A DNA stretch of 64,000 bases from Dermatophagoides farinae. Lineage: Eukaryota > Arthropoda > Arachnida > Sarcoptiformes > Pyroglyphidae. The stretch spans positions 5,267,501 to 5,331,500 of the forward strand of contig NC_134680.1 in assembly GCF_024713945.1 (NCBI RefSeq). The letters are read 5' to 3'. How positions within the stretch are numbered: position 1 is the first letter of the stretch; each line of letters starts with the position of its first letter. Positions 51,501-62,610 of the stretch are shown in pieces. The translations under genes were made by a program, and so were the position numbers. Below the pieces are notes generated by a model. That model was not told the origin of the DNA. It saw only the letters and a program-made list of their open reading frames with translations, and did no database searches.

Positions 51501-54500
51501 AAAATGAAAGAAAAGTGTTAAATCAATTGGCCTCCTATGGCGGTGATGAACTTTTAATAAAAAATAAAAAAAATTTGTACACGATTTGTATGATGAATTT
51601 GAGTTTGGTTAGTTGTGTGTGTGTGTGTATGCGTGTTTTTGAATCATAATCATCATCATCATCATCATCGTTATTAATTATATTTTGTTTATTATTAAAA
51701 TTGGTTCGAAAAAAAATTGTATTCCATTCACCCTTGATTATTATCATAATTTTTTTCTTTCCTTCTGAACCTACAAATAATTCTTCTTATGCCACAAGAA
51801 TATTAATGATTATGATGATGATGAATTTGAAAAGAAAATTTTTTAAAATTATGTCAGCTTAAGGCAATGAAAGTAAAAAAAAGAAAAAAAAATTACAAAG
51901 TTTTTTCTCCATAATTGGCCTTGGTTAAAATCATCAATGGAAAAAAAATGAAAATTGAATTTTGTCACCATCATTATTATGTGATTAATGTGAAAAGAAA
52001 CAACAACAACAAAAAAAGATGAAGAGAATTTTAATTTGATTTCAATTTTTTTTTTAAACATTTTCCATTTATAAAATTCCTACGAATTTGATGAAAAGAG
52101 TTATATTCATTTTTATTTTTGGAATCGACTAGTACGAAGACGAAGACGACGACGACGACAAAAACCTGGTTGAATTTTCAATTTTTTGTTGTTGTTGTTG
52201 TTGTTCGTTCCATTTTCGCTCAATTCATGGAACAAATTTTTTTTTTCATCGTTTTGTGTGTTTGTGCCCGTTTCGTTTGTAGAAATGGTTTGTTTATTTA
52301 TTTTTGTCGAATGAATCGAACGCTGATCGAATCGGTGATCAAATCCAACTAAAAAACGACTGAACCAGAACTTTTTCAAATACCAGCATTGTGTGTGTGT
52401 GGAAACAAGGGCCCAAAATATAAAGTGAAGAATTTCTGAATGATTGAAAAAATATATATCTGCCACACTATTGCTATATATATGAAAAAAAACTCGGTAG
52501 TTCAACAATGAAAATCGAAAAAGAAACCAAAAAAGAAAAAAAAATTTGAAAAAAAACTTTTGAATTCCTTGAACAAAAAGAAAGAAAGAATGGAAAAATA
52601 AAATAAAATTCATTCCATCACATCAGTCGGTGAATTGAGTGGAGTAATTTTTTTTCTACTCTCTTTCTCTCTCTCTCTCTCTCTTTCTTTTACAAACATT
52701 TTCCATTAAACAAAGAAAAAACCTACTTACAGTGTCTACCTATATGTTTGTTTTCTGTTTGTGTCTTGTTTCTTTTCAGGTATAGCCAAAAAAAAAACAA
52801 CACTGACACACACAACAACAAATGATCCATATTCGAGCTGTGATTGTTTTTTTTATCCAACAAAAAAAAAGAAAATATTTTTGCTGTCCATAATAACATG
52901 TGTGCGAACGTTATGTTCATCTTTAAAAAAAAACTATACCAAACAATAATAATCCTTAAAGTTAAAAGGAAAAAAAATCACCAAACTTCCATTTTTTATT
53001 ACGCCTACCCACCCTACACTACATTACCAACATCTTGAATCATTTCAATCTATGAAATAGAAAGAAATAAATGATAATAGTAATGGGCTATTTACGTATT
53101 GTATCAGTAGAGAGAGAGAGAGAGAGAATAGTAAGTAGGTAAGTAACTACGGTAGATAGGTAATAATCTTTCAATATGGAATGTCAAAAGACAAAAAATT
53201 CGAATGAATCTCTTCTCTTGTTCTCTTTTGTTTGTTGCTAGAACTTTGTATAAGAATAAGCCAAAGTTTTAAGAGAGAAAATTTTTGTTCAAAAAAGAAG
53301 CTTCCTATGATGATGATGATGATGGTAGTGGTATTGGACCGAATTACCCGAATAACATCGAAGAATATTCTCATTATTATTAACACACACACACACACAC
53401 CTAATGGCATATACAAAAAAAACACACACACATAGCTAACGATTATGACATTTATTATTAATAATAATGATCTAAAAAAAAAGAAAGAAACGAAAATTTT
53501 TCTCTTCCCCAGTTTTAGTTTCAGTTTCATTCAATGATTCAAGAATCTTATGATTTTCCAAAAAAAAAAAAACATTTTCTTCTTATTTGAGAATGAAAGA
53601 AAATTATATTCCATTTATTTTACTGGATGTTTGTGTGTGTGTGTGTGTGTGTGAACAAAAAATTGATCTATTTTGAAGATTTTTTTTTTTTTTTTTGAAA
53701 TTTTTTTTCTGGTTCTATTTAAGTTTTGATGATAATGATTGCGTGCCATTTTCTTTGAATGATGATGATGATGATGATGATGATGGTTGTTATGAATGTG
53801 TCGATCAAATTGCCATCAAAATGTCAAAATGATAAATGTTTTTATTTTTGTAAAAACATTTTGTTGTTGTTTTGAAGAAGAATTTTTTGTTTTATTTTTT
53901 TCTGATTTTTGTTTTTTATTTTCATTTAAAAAATTCTATATTCATCATCATTGGATTTAGAATGCAAGTCCAGCTCGTGTACAATTGGGCGTTACAACCG
54001 TATTAACAATGACAACATTAATGTCATCGACAAATGCAGCAATGCCAAAAATTTCTTACATTAAATCTATTGATGTATTTTTGGGCACCTGTTTTGTAAT
54101 GGTATTTGCCGCCTTATTAGAATATGCAACCGTCGGTTATATGGGTAAACGTATTGCTATGCGTAAATCACGTACACAACAAATTGTACGTATATTGAAT
54201 GAACATCGTGAAAAATGTATTGCAGCAGCTGCGGCCGCTGCACATGAAGCTAAAGATATTGGTGTTGGCGGTGATGGTGGTGGTGGTGGTGGTGATGATG
54301 ATGATCCAGCTAATGCCATTACTATTCGTCGTCATGGTGCCCTTATACGTACAGCCTCCCTTTATCCGAATATGGAACAATTGGATGAATTGGAATCATA
54401 TCATAAACGGGTATGATATTTTTTTTCTGATTTCATTTTTCATTTGATTCAATTTTTTTTTTTGGTTATTTCACATTTGATCAGGGTATACGACCACCAC

Positions 54501-55030
54501 ATGGTTATGGTGGCCGTCATTCATTTGAAAGAACAGCATCATTGAAAAGTCGTATATTCACCGATAGTAATGGTGGTGGTGATGATCCGGAAACTGGACC
54601 AAATTTCAATGATGATCTTAATGTATTTGTAGCTGCTAATTCTGGTTCAAGCACAGCGGTTGGTGGTGGTTCATCACCACCATTCCATACATTAGATCCA
54701 CATATTTCCGCTGCACTTTATCATCATGGTGAACGTAGTGCTACTGCTGGTGGTAGTACTCGTGTAGGTAGTAGTCGTCGTAGTTTTTCCGGCCTTTATG
54801 ATACAAATGGCCGTGATATGAGACATTTAGCCGAACGTGCATTTTTACCATCAAGCTATTATCTTAAAAATCAGAATACATTATTCGGTGTTTGTCCAAG
54901 CGATATTGATAAATACTCACGTGTTGTGTTTCCTGTTTGTTTTCTTTGTTTTAATCTAATGTATTGGATCATTTATATGCATATTAGTGAATTTCTTATT
55001 GAAGATCAACAATTAGATGATGGAACTTGA
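45527..55030 (+). CDS. Rdl: RDL-type GABA-gated chloride channel subunit
   Basis: Nine exons join in frame: 45527-46212, 49388-49476, 49973-50040, 50115-50341, 50442-50524, 50612-50755, 50855-50979, 53961-54410 and 54485-55030; 805 residues. This is a Cys-loop chloride channel that opens on GABA at inhibitory synapses and is the target of cyclodienes, fipronil and isoxazolines. Visible are the extracellular core from [20 protein letters not shown], the Cys-loop [16 protein letters not shown]1 after [10 protein letters not shown], pore-lining M2 ([20 protein letters not shown]), M3 ([20 protein letters not shown]), a Gly/Ala/Asp-rich loop and the terminal [20 protein letters not shown]. Two things are odd: Gln replaces Ala at M2 2' (codon 53982-53984), and about 228 residues precede the conserved part. 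Those are His/Ser-rich with a hydrophobic stretch that may be the signal peptide, so the true start may be a later ATG. No duplicated alternative exons were seen. Confidence 0.93.
46213..49387 (+). other. First large Rdl intron
   Basis: GTAAGT donor at 46213 and TTAG acceptor ending at 49387. The 3.2 kb is AT-rich with GT/CA tracts (about 48205-48218, 48321-48337). A hairpin at 46464-46487 has TTGAAATTCA and TGAATTTCAA arms around a TGCT loop. No exon-like segment was recognised inside. Confidence 0.6.
50980..53960 (+). other. Large Rdl intron between the M1 and M2 exons
   Basis: GTAAGT donor at 50980 and TTTAG acceptor at 53960; 3 kb. It holds CA/GT and GAT microsatellites (51097-51119, 51361-51380, 53636-53653, 53760-53785) and homopolymers. 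I looked for a second copy of the M2 exon or other alternative exon and saw none; the open frame at 52113-52613 on the minus strand is T-rich filler. Confidence 0.6.
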
Positions 55031-56289
55031 TAACAAATATGATACAAACAAACAAATAAACATGAAAAAAAATCGATGAAAAAAAAACAACACAAGTCCA
55101 TTTACAATTTTTTTTTTTTTTTTTTTTTTTTTTTGCTAATACATACAAACCAATATTATTCCAACATTCGACACTGAATTCTGGTCATTCAAAAATCGAT
55201 AAACAAAAATGGATGTGCGAGAGCTGACCACTGAGTTGTATTGTTGTCATCATGTATGTAATAATAATAATTTGTTACATTTATTGTTCGGTTTTTTTAT
55301 GGATTTTTTTCCACTTGTTTATTTAAAATGGTTTCTATACACCACCCACATATTTATTTTAGAAAAAAAAATATATTGCATTATATCAATCAAACAATCG
55401 ATTAATCGATTGTTGAATTTTGTTGGTTTTTTTTCCAAGTTTTCTTTTTCTTTTTATATATATGTACAAAATCATCATCGTTATTTATATACACGCCTAT
55501 CGAATCCAAACACTCTAAATGCACCTTGTTTTTTCTCATCATCATTATCATTATCATCATCAAAACAAAACGAGAATAGATAAATTCCCAAAAGTGCTTC
55601 TTTATTTGTCATTTTTTTTCACTATTTATTTCTCGTTTTATTATTGTTTTACACACACACACACACACACTCAACACAAAACATCACTGAATCACGTGTC
55701 ACGAAATTGTTACAATTCAAATGATGAAATTATATTCGAGCTAACCTTAAACAAAAAACATTGAAAATCGACCTTAATTAAAAAAAAAAAAATTCACATA
55801 CATCAATCATTGTAAATCATTATATAAATTGTACAAAAAAAAACACGAACATATTTATGATTTGTTTGTTTTTTCATTATATATATGAGAACACACCAGA
55901 ATTGCATTATAATATACACAAAATTCAACAATCGATTAAATGATATTCGATAATTTGAAAATGGACAAGAGTAAATTGAAGGTTATTTTGAATTTGAAAT
56001 TGACACCATATGATTATCGGGCAATATAGTTTAATATATGGTGATGATATAGTTATGTTTGTATAGTAATAAATAGAGTCATTATATAATATGAAAATTC
56101 ATTGAATATATCACCTATAGTCAAAAAGTGTAATTTGACTTTTTTTTCCAGTTTGAAATTGATTGTCAGTTTCAGGTTTTTTGTTTTTGTTTTTCATTCA
56201 TACCTCTTGGTTTCTTATGGGAATTCAAAAAAAAATCGAATCGATCTGATTGATAGATATTTTCATATACGAATCATCAATCTATAATT

Positions 56290-56321
<32 letters not shown>

Positions 56322-56929
56322 ATTATGCAATCAATTTGTACCCTAAAATTATTATTACATGTTTATATATCCAATGGATTCGATTCCCAATGGATTTTTA
56401 TTTGGATGGTACTATATGGCCATATAATCAGATAGCCAATATATGACAAAATGGTCATTGGAATTTCATTTTATGCCATAATGATTATAATAGAGAATAT
56501 ATATATACGTGTGTGGCCTTGTATTTTTTCCATCATCATCATCGTAATCATCGTCATCATTCACATTTGAAATATATAATAAATTGATTTGAATAAATAA
56601 ATGATGATAAATGTGAATAAATAATTGATCCCATCATCAAACGATGATGATGATGATGATGATTACAAGTTTTATTTTCAATTCAAAAATAAATATCATT
56701 CGAAATGTTTGTAAAAAAAAAATTGCAAGTCGTGCTGCCATCTATGTTTTTGAATTCAATGCTTTTCTTCAATACTTTTCGAGTCGTTCATATTTTCATA
56801 GATGAATCAAATTTCAAACACAGAATTTCCGCTAATCATCGGCCAAATACCAAATGTACGTTGTTTTTTTTCTGATTTCATTTTAAATGAATTTTGATTT
56901 TCACATTAGTATATGTTTTGTTCGTGACA
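55031..56929. other. Rdl 3' flank and SPT6 5' leader region
   Basis: This begins with the Rdl 3' region, including a 27-base T run at 55108-55134 and a CA tract at 55651-55670. The right end is likely SPT6 leader: a possible intron runs from GTACGT at 56856 to TTAG at 56909, and the ATG at 56802 before it opens a frame that ends at a TGA after that junction, so it may be an upstream ORF. No other coding signal. Confidence 0.45.
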
Positions 56930-59900
56930 ATGGCTAATTTAATGAAAAAGAAATCCAAAAATGGTGATGATAATGAAAGAAATGAGGTTGATCTCGATTT
57001 AGATGATGATGATGATGATTATGGTTTATTTGAAGATAATCTATGCTGTCGAATCAAAAGAAGAAAAAATCAATATTGTCATTTAAGACAAATTGAAAAT
57101 GATGATGAAGATGATGATTGTAATCTAATTGCAAAGAAATTATTCGTCATTGATGATATTGATAATTTCAATGCCGAACTACAAATTTCAAATCAAAACA
57201 TTCATAATCTTGTCGATGATCGATTCGATAGGATTGATTCAGAAACGGACGAAGATTCTAATGATGATATTGAAGATGAAAGTGATAAACATGATAGAAA
57301 TCAATTGTCCACGAAAAGTTTATACGAAATTTATGAACCAATAGAAATAGAACATAATTATCTGGCCAAATCGGATAACAAGATTCGTACGACAAATATT
57401 CCCGAACGTTTCCAAACACGATCAATTCCGGTTACTAAAGCCAAAGCGAATGAAATTCGTAAAGAATCTCAATGGATTTATCGTAATCTTTATGAAATAC
57501 CAACGATAACAAAACAGGATAAAAGTGTTGAAGTTCCACAACCGTTAGCCGGCACTACTAAACCACGATCAGCTATGAATGCTATATATCGAATATTAAA
57601 TTGTATTCGAAATGAAAAACTTAGCATACCATTTTTAGCCTATTATCGTAAAGAAGAATATTCACCTGATCTATCTATCAATGATTTATGGTTAATATTT
57701 AATTGGGATGAAAAATGGTGTAAATTGAATCAAAGAAAACAGAATCTTATTGAACTATTGAATAATATGCAAGAATATCAATTATATGAAATGATGAACA
57801 AACCGAATGAATCATTACCGGATGATTTTCGTTGTATAACCCATATGGACATACAAAATGTACAACATTCCATTCAATCGTTTGAAGAATTTAATGATTA
57901 TTATATTCATTTTCAATTGTATTATGGTGATGAATTAACAAAAATGAATCAATTTCTAGTTGAACAAGAACGAAATACCATCGAATGTGGTGATCAAAAT
58001 CAAAATCAGGAATTGGGTGCAAATCAAACCAATAATGTTAATGAAGAATTTGAAAAAAATGTAACCATCAGATTTAGAAGATTTAAATCAACAAAAAAAG
58101 ATACGTATCCATTTTGTCGAAGATCTGGTATTGGAAAAATGGCAACAAAATTTGGTTTAAAACCAGAACAATTTGGTGAAAATATATCCTGTAATTATCG
58201 TAAACATAAAATCGAACAATATGAAAATTATCCGTTAGAGATGGCACAGAAATATGTGTCAAAATGTTTCAATACAGCTGAAAATGTTTTACATGCAGCC
58301 ACATTTATGGTTGGTAAACAATTATCTTGTGATCCATTGGTACGTAAAACGGTGCGACAAATGTTTTATGAACGTGCTACCGTTACGGTTAAACCGACGA
58401 AAAAAGGACAAAAAGAAATTGACGAATCACATGCATGTTATACAATGAAATATCTACGAAATAAACCAATTTCAAGTTTCACTGGTGAACAATTTATTCA
58501 TCTAAATGCAGCTAAAAATAATGATCTTGTCAATATGATCATTTCGTTGAACAATAACAAGGATAATTTGGCAAACAATGAAAAACCATTTGAACAATAT
58601 TTCAATGAGATCAAATATCTCTATCAAAAGGTATTCATTTCATTGGTTGAATGATGATTGCATTTGATTATGAAATTTTTCCTTTTTTTTCACTCATAGG
58701 ACGAATTTCGTAAAACTGTTCATGATTGGAATGAACAACGAAGTAAAGCATTATATATTGCTTTTGATCGTTTTCTTTACCCTGATTTGGTCAAAGAATT
58801 TATCGCTAAAATTTTGACTGAAACACAACATACAATCATACAGGTTAGCAGCAAAAATTTTTTTTCCATTCATTAATGTAATGATAATGTAATGAACAAA
58901 AAAATTTTTTCTAGCATTGTGCTAATAAATTGGCTTCATATTTAGCAATTGGCCCATATGTACCGAATTTTGTACAAGCTGAAAACAACCATAACGATTA
59001 TGATGATGATTTTAGCATACATAACGGTATACGAATTATTGGTTTTGCATATTCTCATTGTGAAGAAGAAGCTAGCTATTGTGCTTTGATAGATGGTAAT
59101 GGTCACTTAGTCGATTTCATTAAACTTAAATGGACTTCTAATGAAAAAGATTATGATAAACTGCAAAAGTATGTATGATTTAAATAATGTAAATTTTACA
59201 ATTAGAAAAAAATTTCTGATTTTTGTTTCATTTTATTTCTAGATTTATTGTTGATAAAAAACCACATGTAATCGCTTTGGGTACGCATACAGTTGTTATC
59301 AAACATATTCGAAATGAAATTATCGCTATGATTCGTAATCTACATGAAACGAAAAAATTCCCATTAATAAATGTAGAATTGATCGATTCAGAATTGTCAT
59401 CAATTTTCATGAATTCTAAACAAGCTGAAACTGATTTTCATGATCATCCACTTAAATTACGACAGGCCATATCATTAGCCAGACAACTACAGAATCCATT
59501 ATTAGAATTTGCTCAATTATGCACGGTGGATGAAGAAATTTTATGTCTGAAATTTCATCCATTACAGGATATTGTATCGAATAAAACATTACTAAATGCA
59601 TTGTATGCAGAATTTGTTAATCGTGTAAATGATGTTGGTGTTGACATTAATCAATGTCTAGTTCATCCATATAAATCATCAATAGTGCAGTTTATTGCTG
59701 GTTTTGGTCCACATAAAGCTTCTCAACTATTTCGAACGTTGAAAAAACAACAACCACCATTGCTGATGAATCGAGCTCAGCTATATGAAAAATGTAAAAT
59801 CGATGAAAATATCTTCATTAATTGTGCTGGTTTCATCCGAATCAATAAGGATTCATTTTCCACTGATTTTGACAACGATACTTGTATCGAATTTTTAGAC

Positions 59901-60704
59901 AGTACTCGTATTCATCCTGAATCTTATAGATGGGCTTGGAAAATGGCCATCGATGCTCTTCATCATGAAGAATGCGATGATCATGTAGTCAAAGAATTTG
60001 AAGAAATCATCGAAAATCCAAAAAAACTTTATAATATTGATTTGGATAAATTTAATGAAAAACTTCACCAACAAGGCTATAATCATGGAAAACAAACACT
60101 ACAAGACATACGATCGGAATTGATTGATCGATATAAAGATCGACGAATTCCGTATCAGCCACCTAATAATGAAGAAATGTTTCAATTATTGACCAAAGAA
60201 AATCGCTCTACATTATACATTGGACGATTGATACAGGTTCGTGTTATCGATATAGTACGACAAAAACCAACAACCGAACAGTTGAAACAAGCAAAGCCGA
60301 TTCATGTTAAAAATGAACTTTGGAAATGTTCATTATGTTTGAAAAATTATTGTAATGATTTTACTAAAGTATGGGATCATATTAATGAAAATCAATGTCC
60401 AGGACAAGCGATTGCTGTTCGTGTATGTTTAGAAAATGATCTTACCGGTATTATATGGCTAGAATTTCTTTCCGATAATCATGTAATAGATCCACTTACT
60501 AGAGTGAAAGCAGATAAACTAATACATTGTCGAATATTGAAATTGGATATGGAAAGATTTTCGCTTGAACTAACCTGTCGTACATCGGATCTAAACAATG
60601 TGGATAATCGTTTTAAATTGGTCAAAGATAATCATTATGATTTTGATGAAGAAAATTGTGATTTTAAAAAAAAAGAAATTAGAAAAAAAGAATCTGAAAT
60701 TTAA
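56930..60704 (+). CDS. Transcription elongation factor SPT6, lacking the C-terminal tandem SH2 domain
   Basis: Four exons, 56930-58630, 58700-58843, 58915-59168 and 59243-60704, all in phase; 1186 residues. SPT6 is a nuclear histone chaperone and elongation factor travelling with RNA polymerase II. It starts with the usual acidic N-terminus, then SLYEIYEPIEIEHNYLAKSD, TNIPERFQTRSIPV, GKMATKFGLKPEQFGENISC, PTKKGQKEIDESHACYTMKY then LRNKP, LCLKFHPLQDI, YKDRRIPYQPPNNEEMFQLL, an S1 domain from about residue 1024, and LELTCRTSDL. It stops at ...DFDEENCDFKKKEIRKKESE, about where other SPT6 proteins continue to a YIKRVIAHPSF-like motif and two SH2 domains. So some 500 residues are missing, including the part that binds phosphorylated polymerase. 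No splice donor near the stop could rescue them. An AATAAA lies at 61010-61015. The core is conserved, so it is either a functional short form or a paralogue. Confidence 0.9.
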
Positions 60705-62444
60705 AACAAAATGATGATTTCTTATCCATCCAACTTTCTACAAATATTGATTTCAGACAAAAAAAAATCATCGATTATTGAATATAAAGAGAGATCCAGA
60801 AAGTTCACAGCGATTCAAATGGTCCTTATATTCGTGTTGCAACATCAAACAAAAAAAAACGAAAAAAATAACGCCCGCTGTCAAGGCCATTACATGATCC
60901 ATCAACGAAAAAAAAAAATTTAAAATTAAAAAAAAAACGTTTGTTGTTTTTGATTTGATTTGATTTTTATTTCAATTTTTAAACGAAGAAAATTGAAATT
61001 GAAAATCTGAATAAATTGTTTTTTTTGTCTTCATTCATTTTATCAACTTCACACACACATACACATTTACCACTTGTACACAGTTCATTCTCACCTTTTC
61101 GATGATAATCGACATCGAACATATGATGTAATTAGAGAGGCAAGTAAAAAATGATAATAATCATAATTCATAATCATATATATACAGTATATATGATCGA
61201 TTGATCGACGACATTGGCATCAGTAAACAACAACAACAACAATAACAGCGATGATAACAATTTTTTTTTTGTTCACTAAATTGTTTTGCATTCCATATTG
61301 TACTTGTTCTTGTGATCTTTATGTGTTGAATGTGTGTGTGTGTCTTTAATCATAATATAATAAAAGTTAGTTATTTGTTTTGTTTTTTTTTTGTTTTACA
61401 TTTTTTCATTTAGTTTGTTCCATGTGTTTTATGATTTTTTTGTTTGTTTGTCATATTGTAAACAGAAAGAACATAATAATGTAAATGTGACTCGTGTCTG
61501 TGTGTGTTTATTATTGATAAACCCGATGAATTTGTTCTTGATCAAATCAATCATAAAAATCGAATATATAGTTTTTTTTTTGTTAAAGCTTGTCGAACAT
61601 GAAAAAAAATAAGGATAAACAGGGATTTCAATTGGATTTTGTTCATTTGTTTGTCTTAAAATCTTCAGGTCGATGATGGACATGATTTTTTTTTTTGCTG
61701 TTCGTTTGTTTGTTTGCTGGACAAACCGATCAAATCGATTTTGATGCCAAAAATGAAGAACAGATATATATATGGCCATGGCTAAAATGTTTCCTGGTGT
61801 TGATTGTCGTCGAAAAATCGATTGTTTTTTTTTTTGTTTCGATATCGATAATGGAATATATTCGAATTGTTTTTCAGAACATCATCACATTTAAAATCAC
61901 GATGAGTAAACGATGATCAATTTTTTTTAAATTCATTATAAAATGAAACAAATAATTCAGTTCTAAAATAAGATTTGAAAAGTGAAATTTTTTTCATTAA
62001 AGAAGAAAAAAAAACATTTATCCATCCTACCTATTCATTCATTTATTGAAAAAAGCCTGTAAGATATCACTGAAAAAAACTCGATGATCTGATGATCCAT
62101 ATCAATCAATCGATCGATCGATCGATTATATTCTAATAGCTATGATTGATCCGTTAATCCTTTTTTCATCATCATCATCATCATTGATCGAAAGATGTAT
62201 ACATCATACAGATGTTCAAAAGTCGTATTTGTCAGATTTGTCAGAAATGTCCAATATTTGAATTGTCAGCCATTTTCATCATCATTTGCCATCAATGACT
62301 TAAACAAAACAAAGAAAAAAAAACTTACAAAAATAGAATTCAATAGTAATAATGATTGAAAGTTTTTTTTCAAAAAAAAGAACAAAATGAACTGAAAAAA
62401 AAATAAAACTTGAAACGAGCCAAAATTAGAAGAAAAATAAATAC
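60705..62444. other. SPT6 3' flank and intergenic region
   Basis: Just after the SPT6 stop, in another frame, CATCCAACTTTCTACAAATA at 60727-60746 reads HPTFYKY, resembling the start of the lost SH2 region. A poly(A) signal AATAAA is at 61010-61015. Further right are AT-rich DNA, a CAA tract, TATA-rich inverted repeats near 61185-61205 and an (ATCG)n tract. On the minus strand, a TTTTCAG acceptor near 62393 and a GTAAGT donor near 62327 could frame a second exon of the small gene starting at 62610. Confidence 0.4.
62101..62127. repeat. (ATCA)/(ATCG) tetranucleotide repeat
   Basis: ATCA units pass into four ATCG units, giving a self-complementary tract in non-coding DNA. Confidence 0.8.
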
Positions 62445-62610
62445 CGTGTTTTCTCGTCGATTTGCCGCGGGTTATGACCGTTTTTACATACATCTGCACT
62501 TTATGTGACCATTGCAACCAATATCTCAAAAGCGTGTGCTGGTTATCGTCTTGAAAATACGGTATATACTCAACAACAAGTACATCCGGTCGATCGTCAT
62601 TATCATCCAT
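62445..62610 (-). CDS. Putative first coding exon of an unrecognised gene
   Basis: From the ATG at 62610-62608 the minus strand encodes about 55 residues, MDDNDDRPDVLVVEYIPYFQ then DDNQHTLLRYWLQWSHKVQM and YVKTVITRGKSTRKH. It is followed by a GTATTT donor, after which the frame turns into T-rich intron-like sequence. The exon is clearly more GC-rich and more protein-like than its surroundings. No acceptor AG lies in the 70 bp upstream, so this is probably a true start. A possible continuation uses a TTTTTTTTTCAG acceptor and a GTAAGT donor at about 62393-62327, which stay in frame, then a short terminal exon ending at TGA. That would make a protein of about 80 residues. I do not recognise the family. 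Confidence 0.4.

Noticed and set aside
52113-52613. 166-codon minus-strand frame inside the large Rdl intron
   Set aside because: Phe-rich then Asn-run composition matching T/A homopolymers and a TTG repeat; considered as a nested gene but nothing supports it.
60650-60704. Possible splice donor restoring the SPT6 SH2 region
   Set aside because: No GT with donor-like context lies in the last 50 bp of the frame, and the frame carrying HPTFYKY is closed by stops on both sides.
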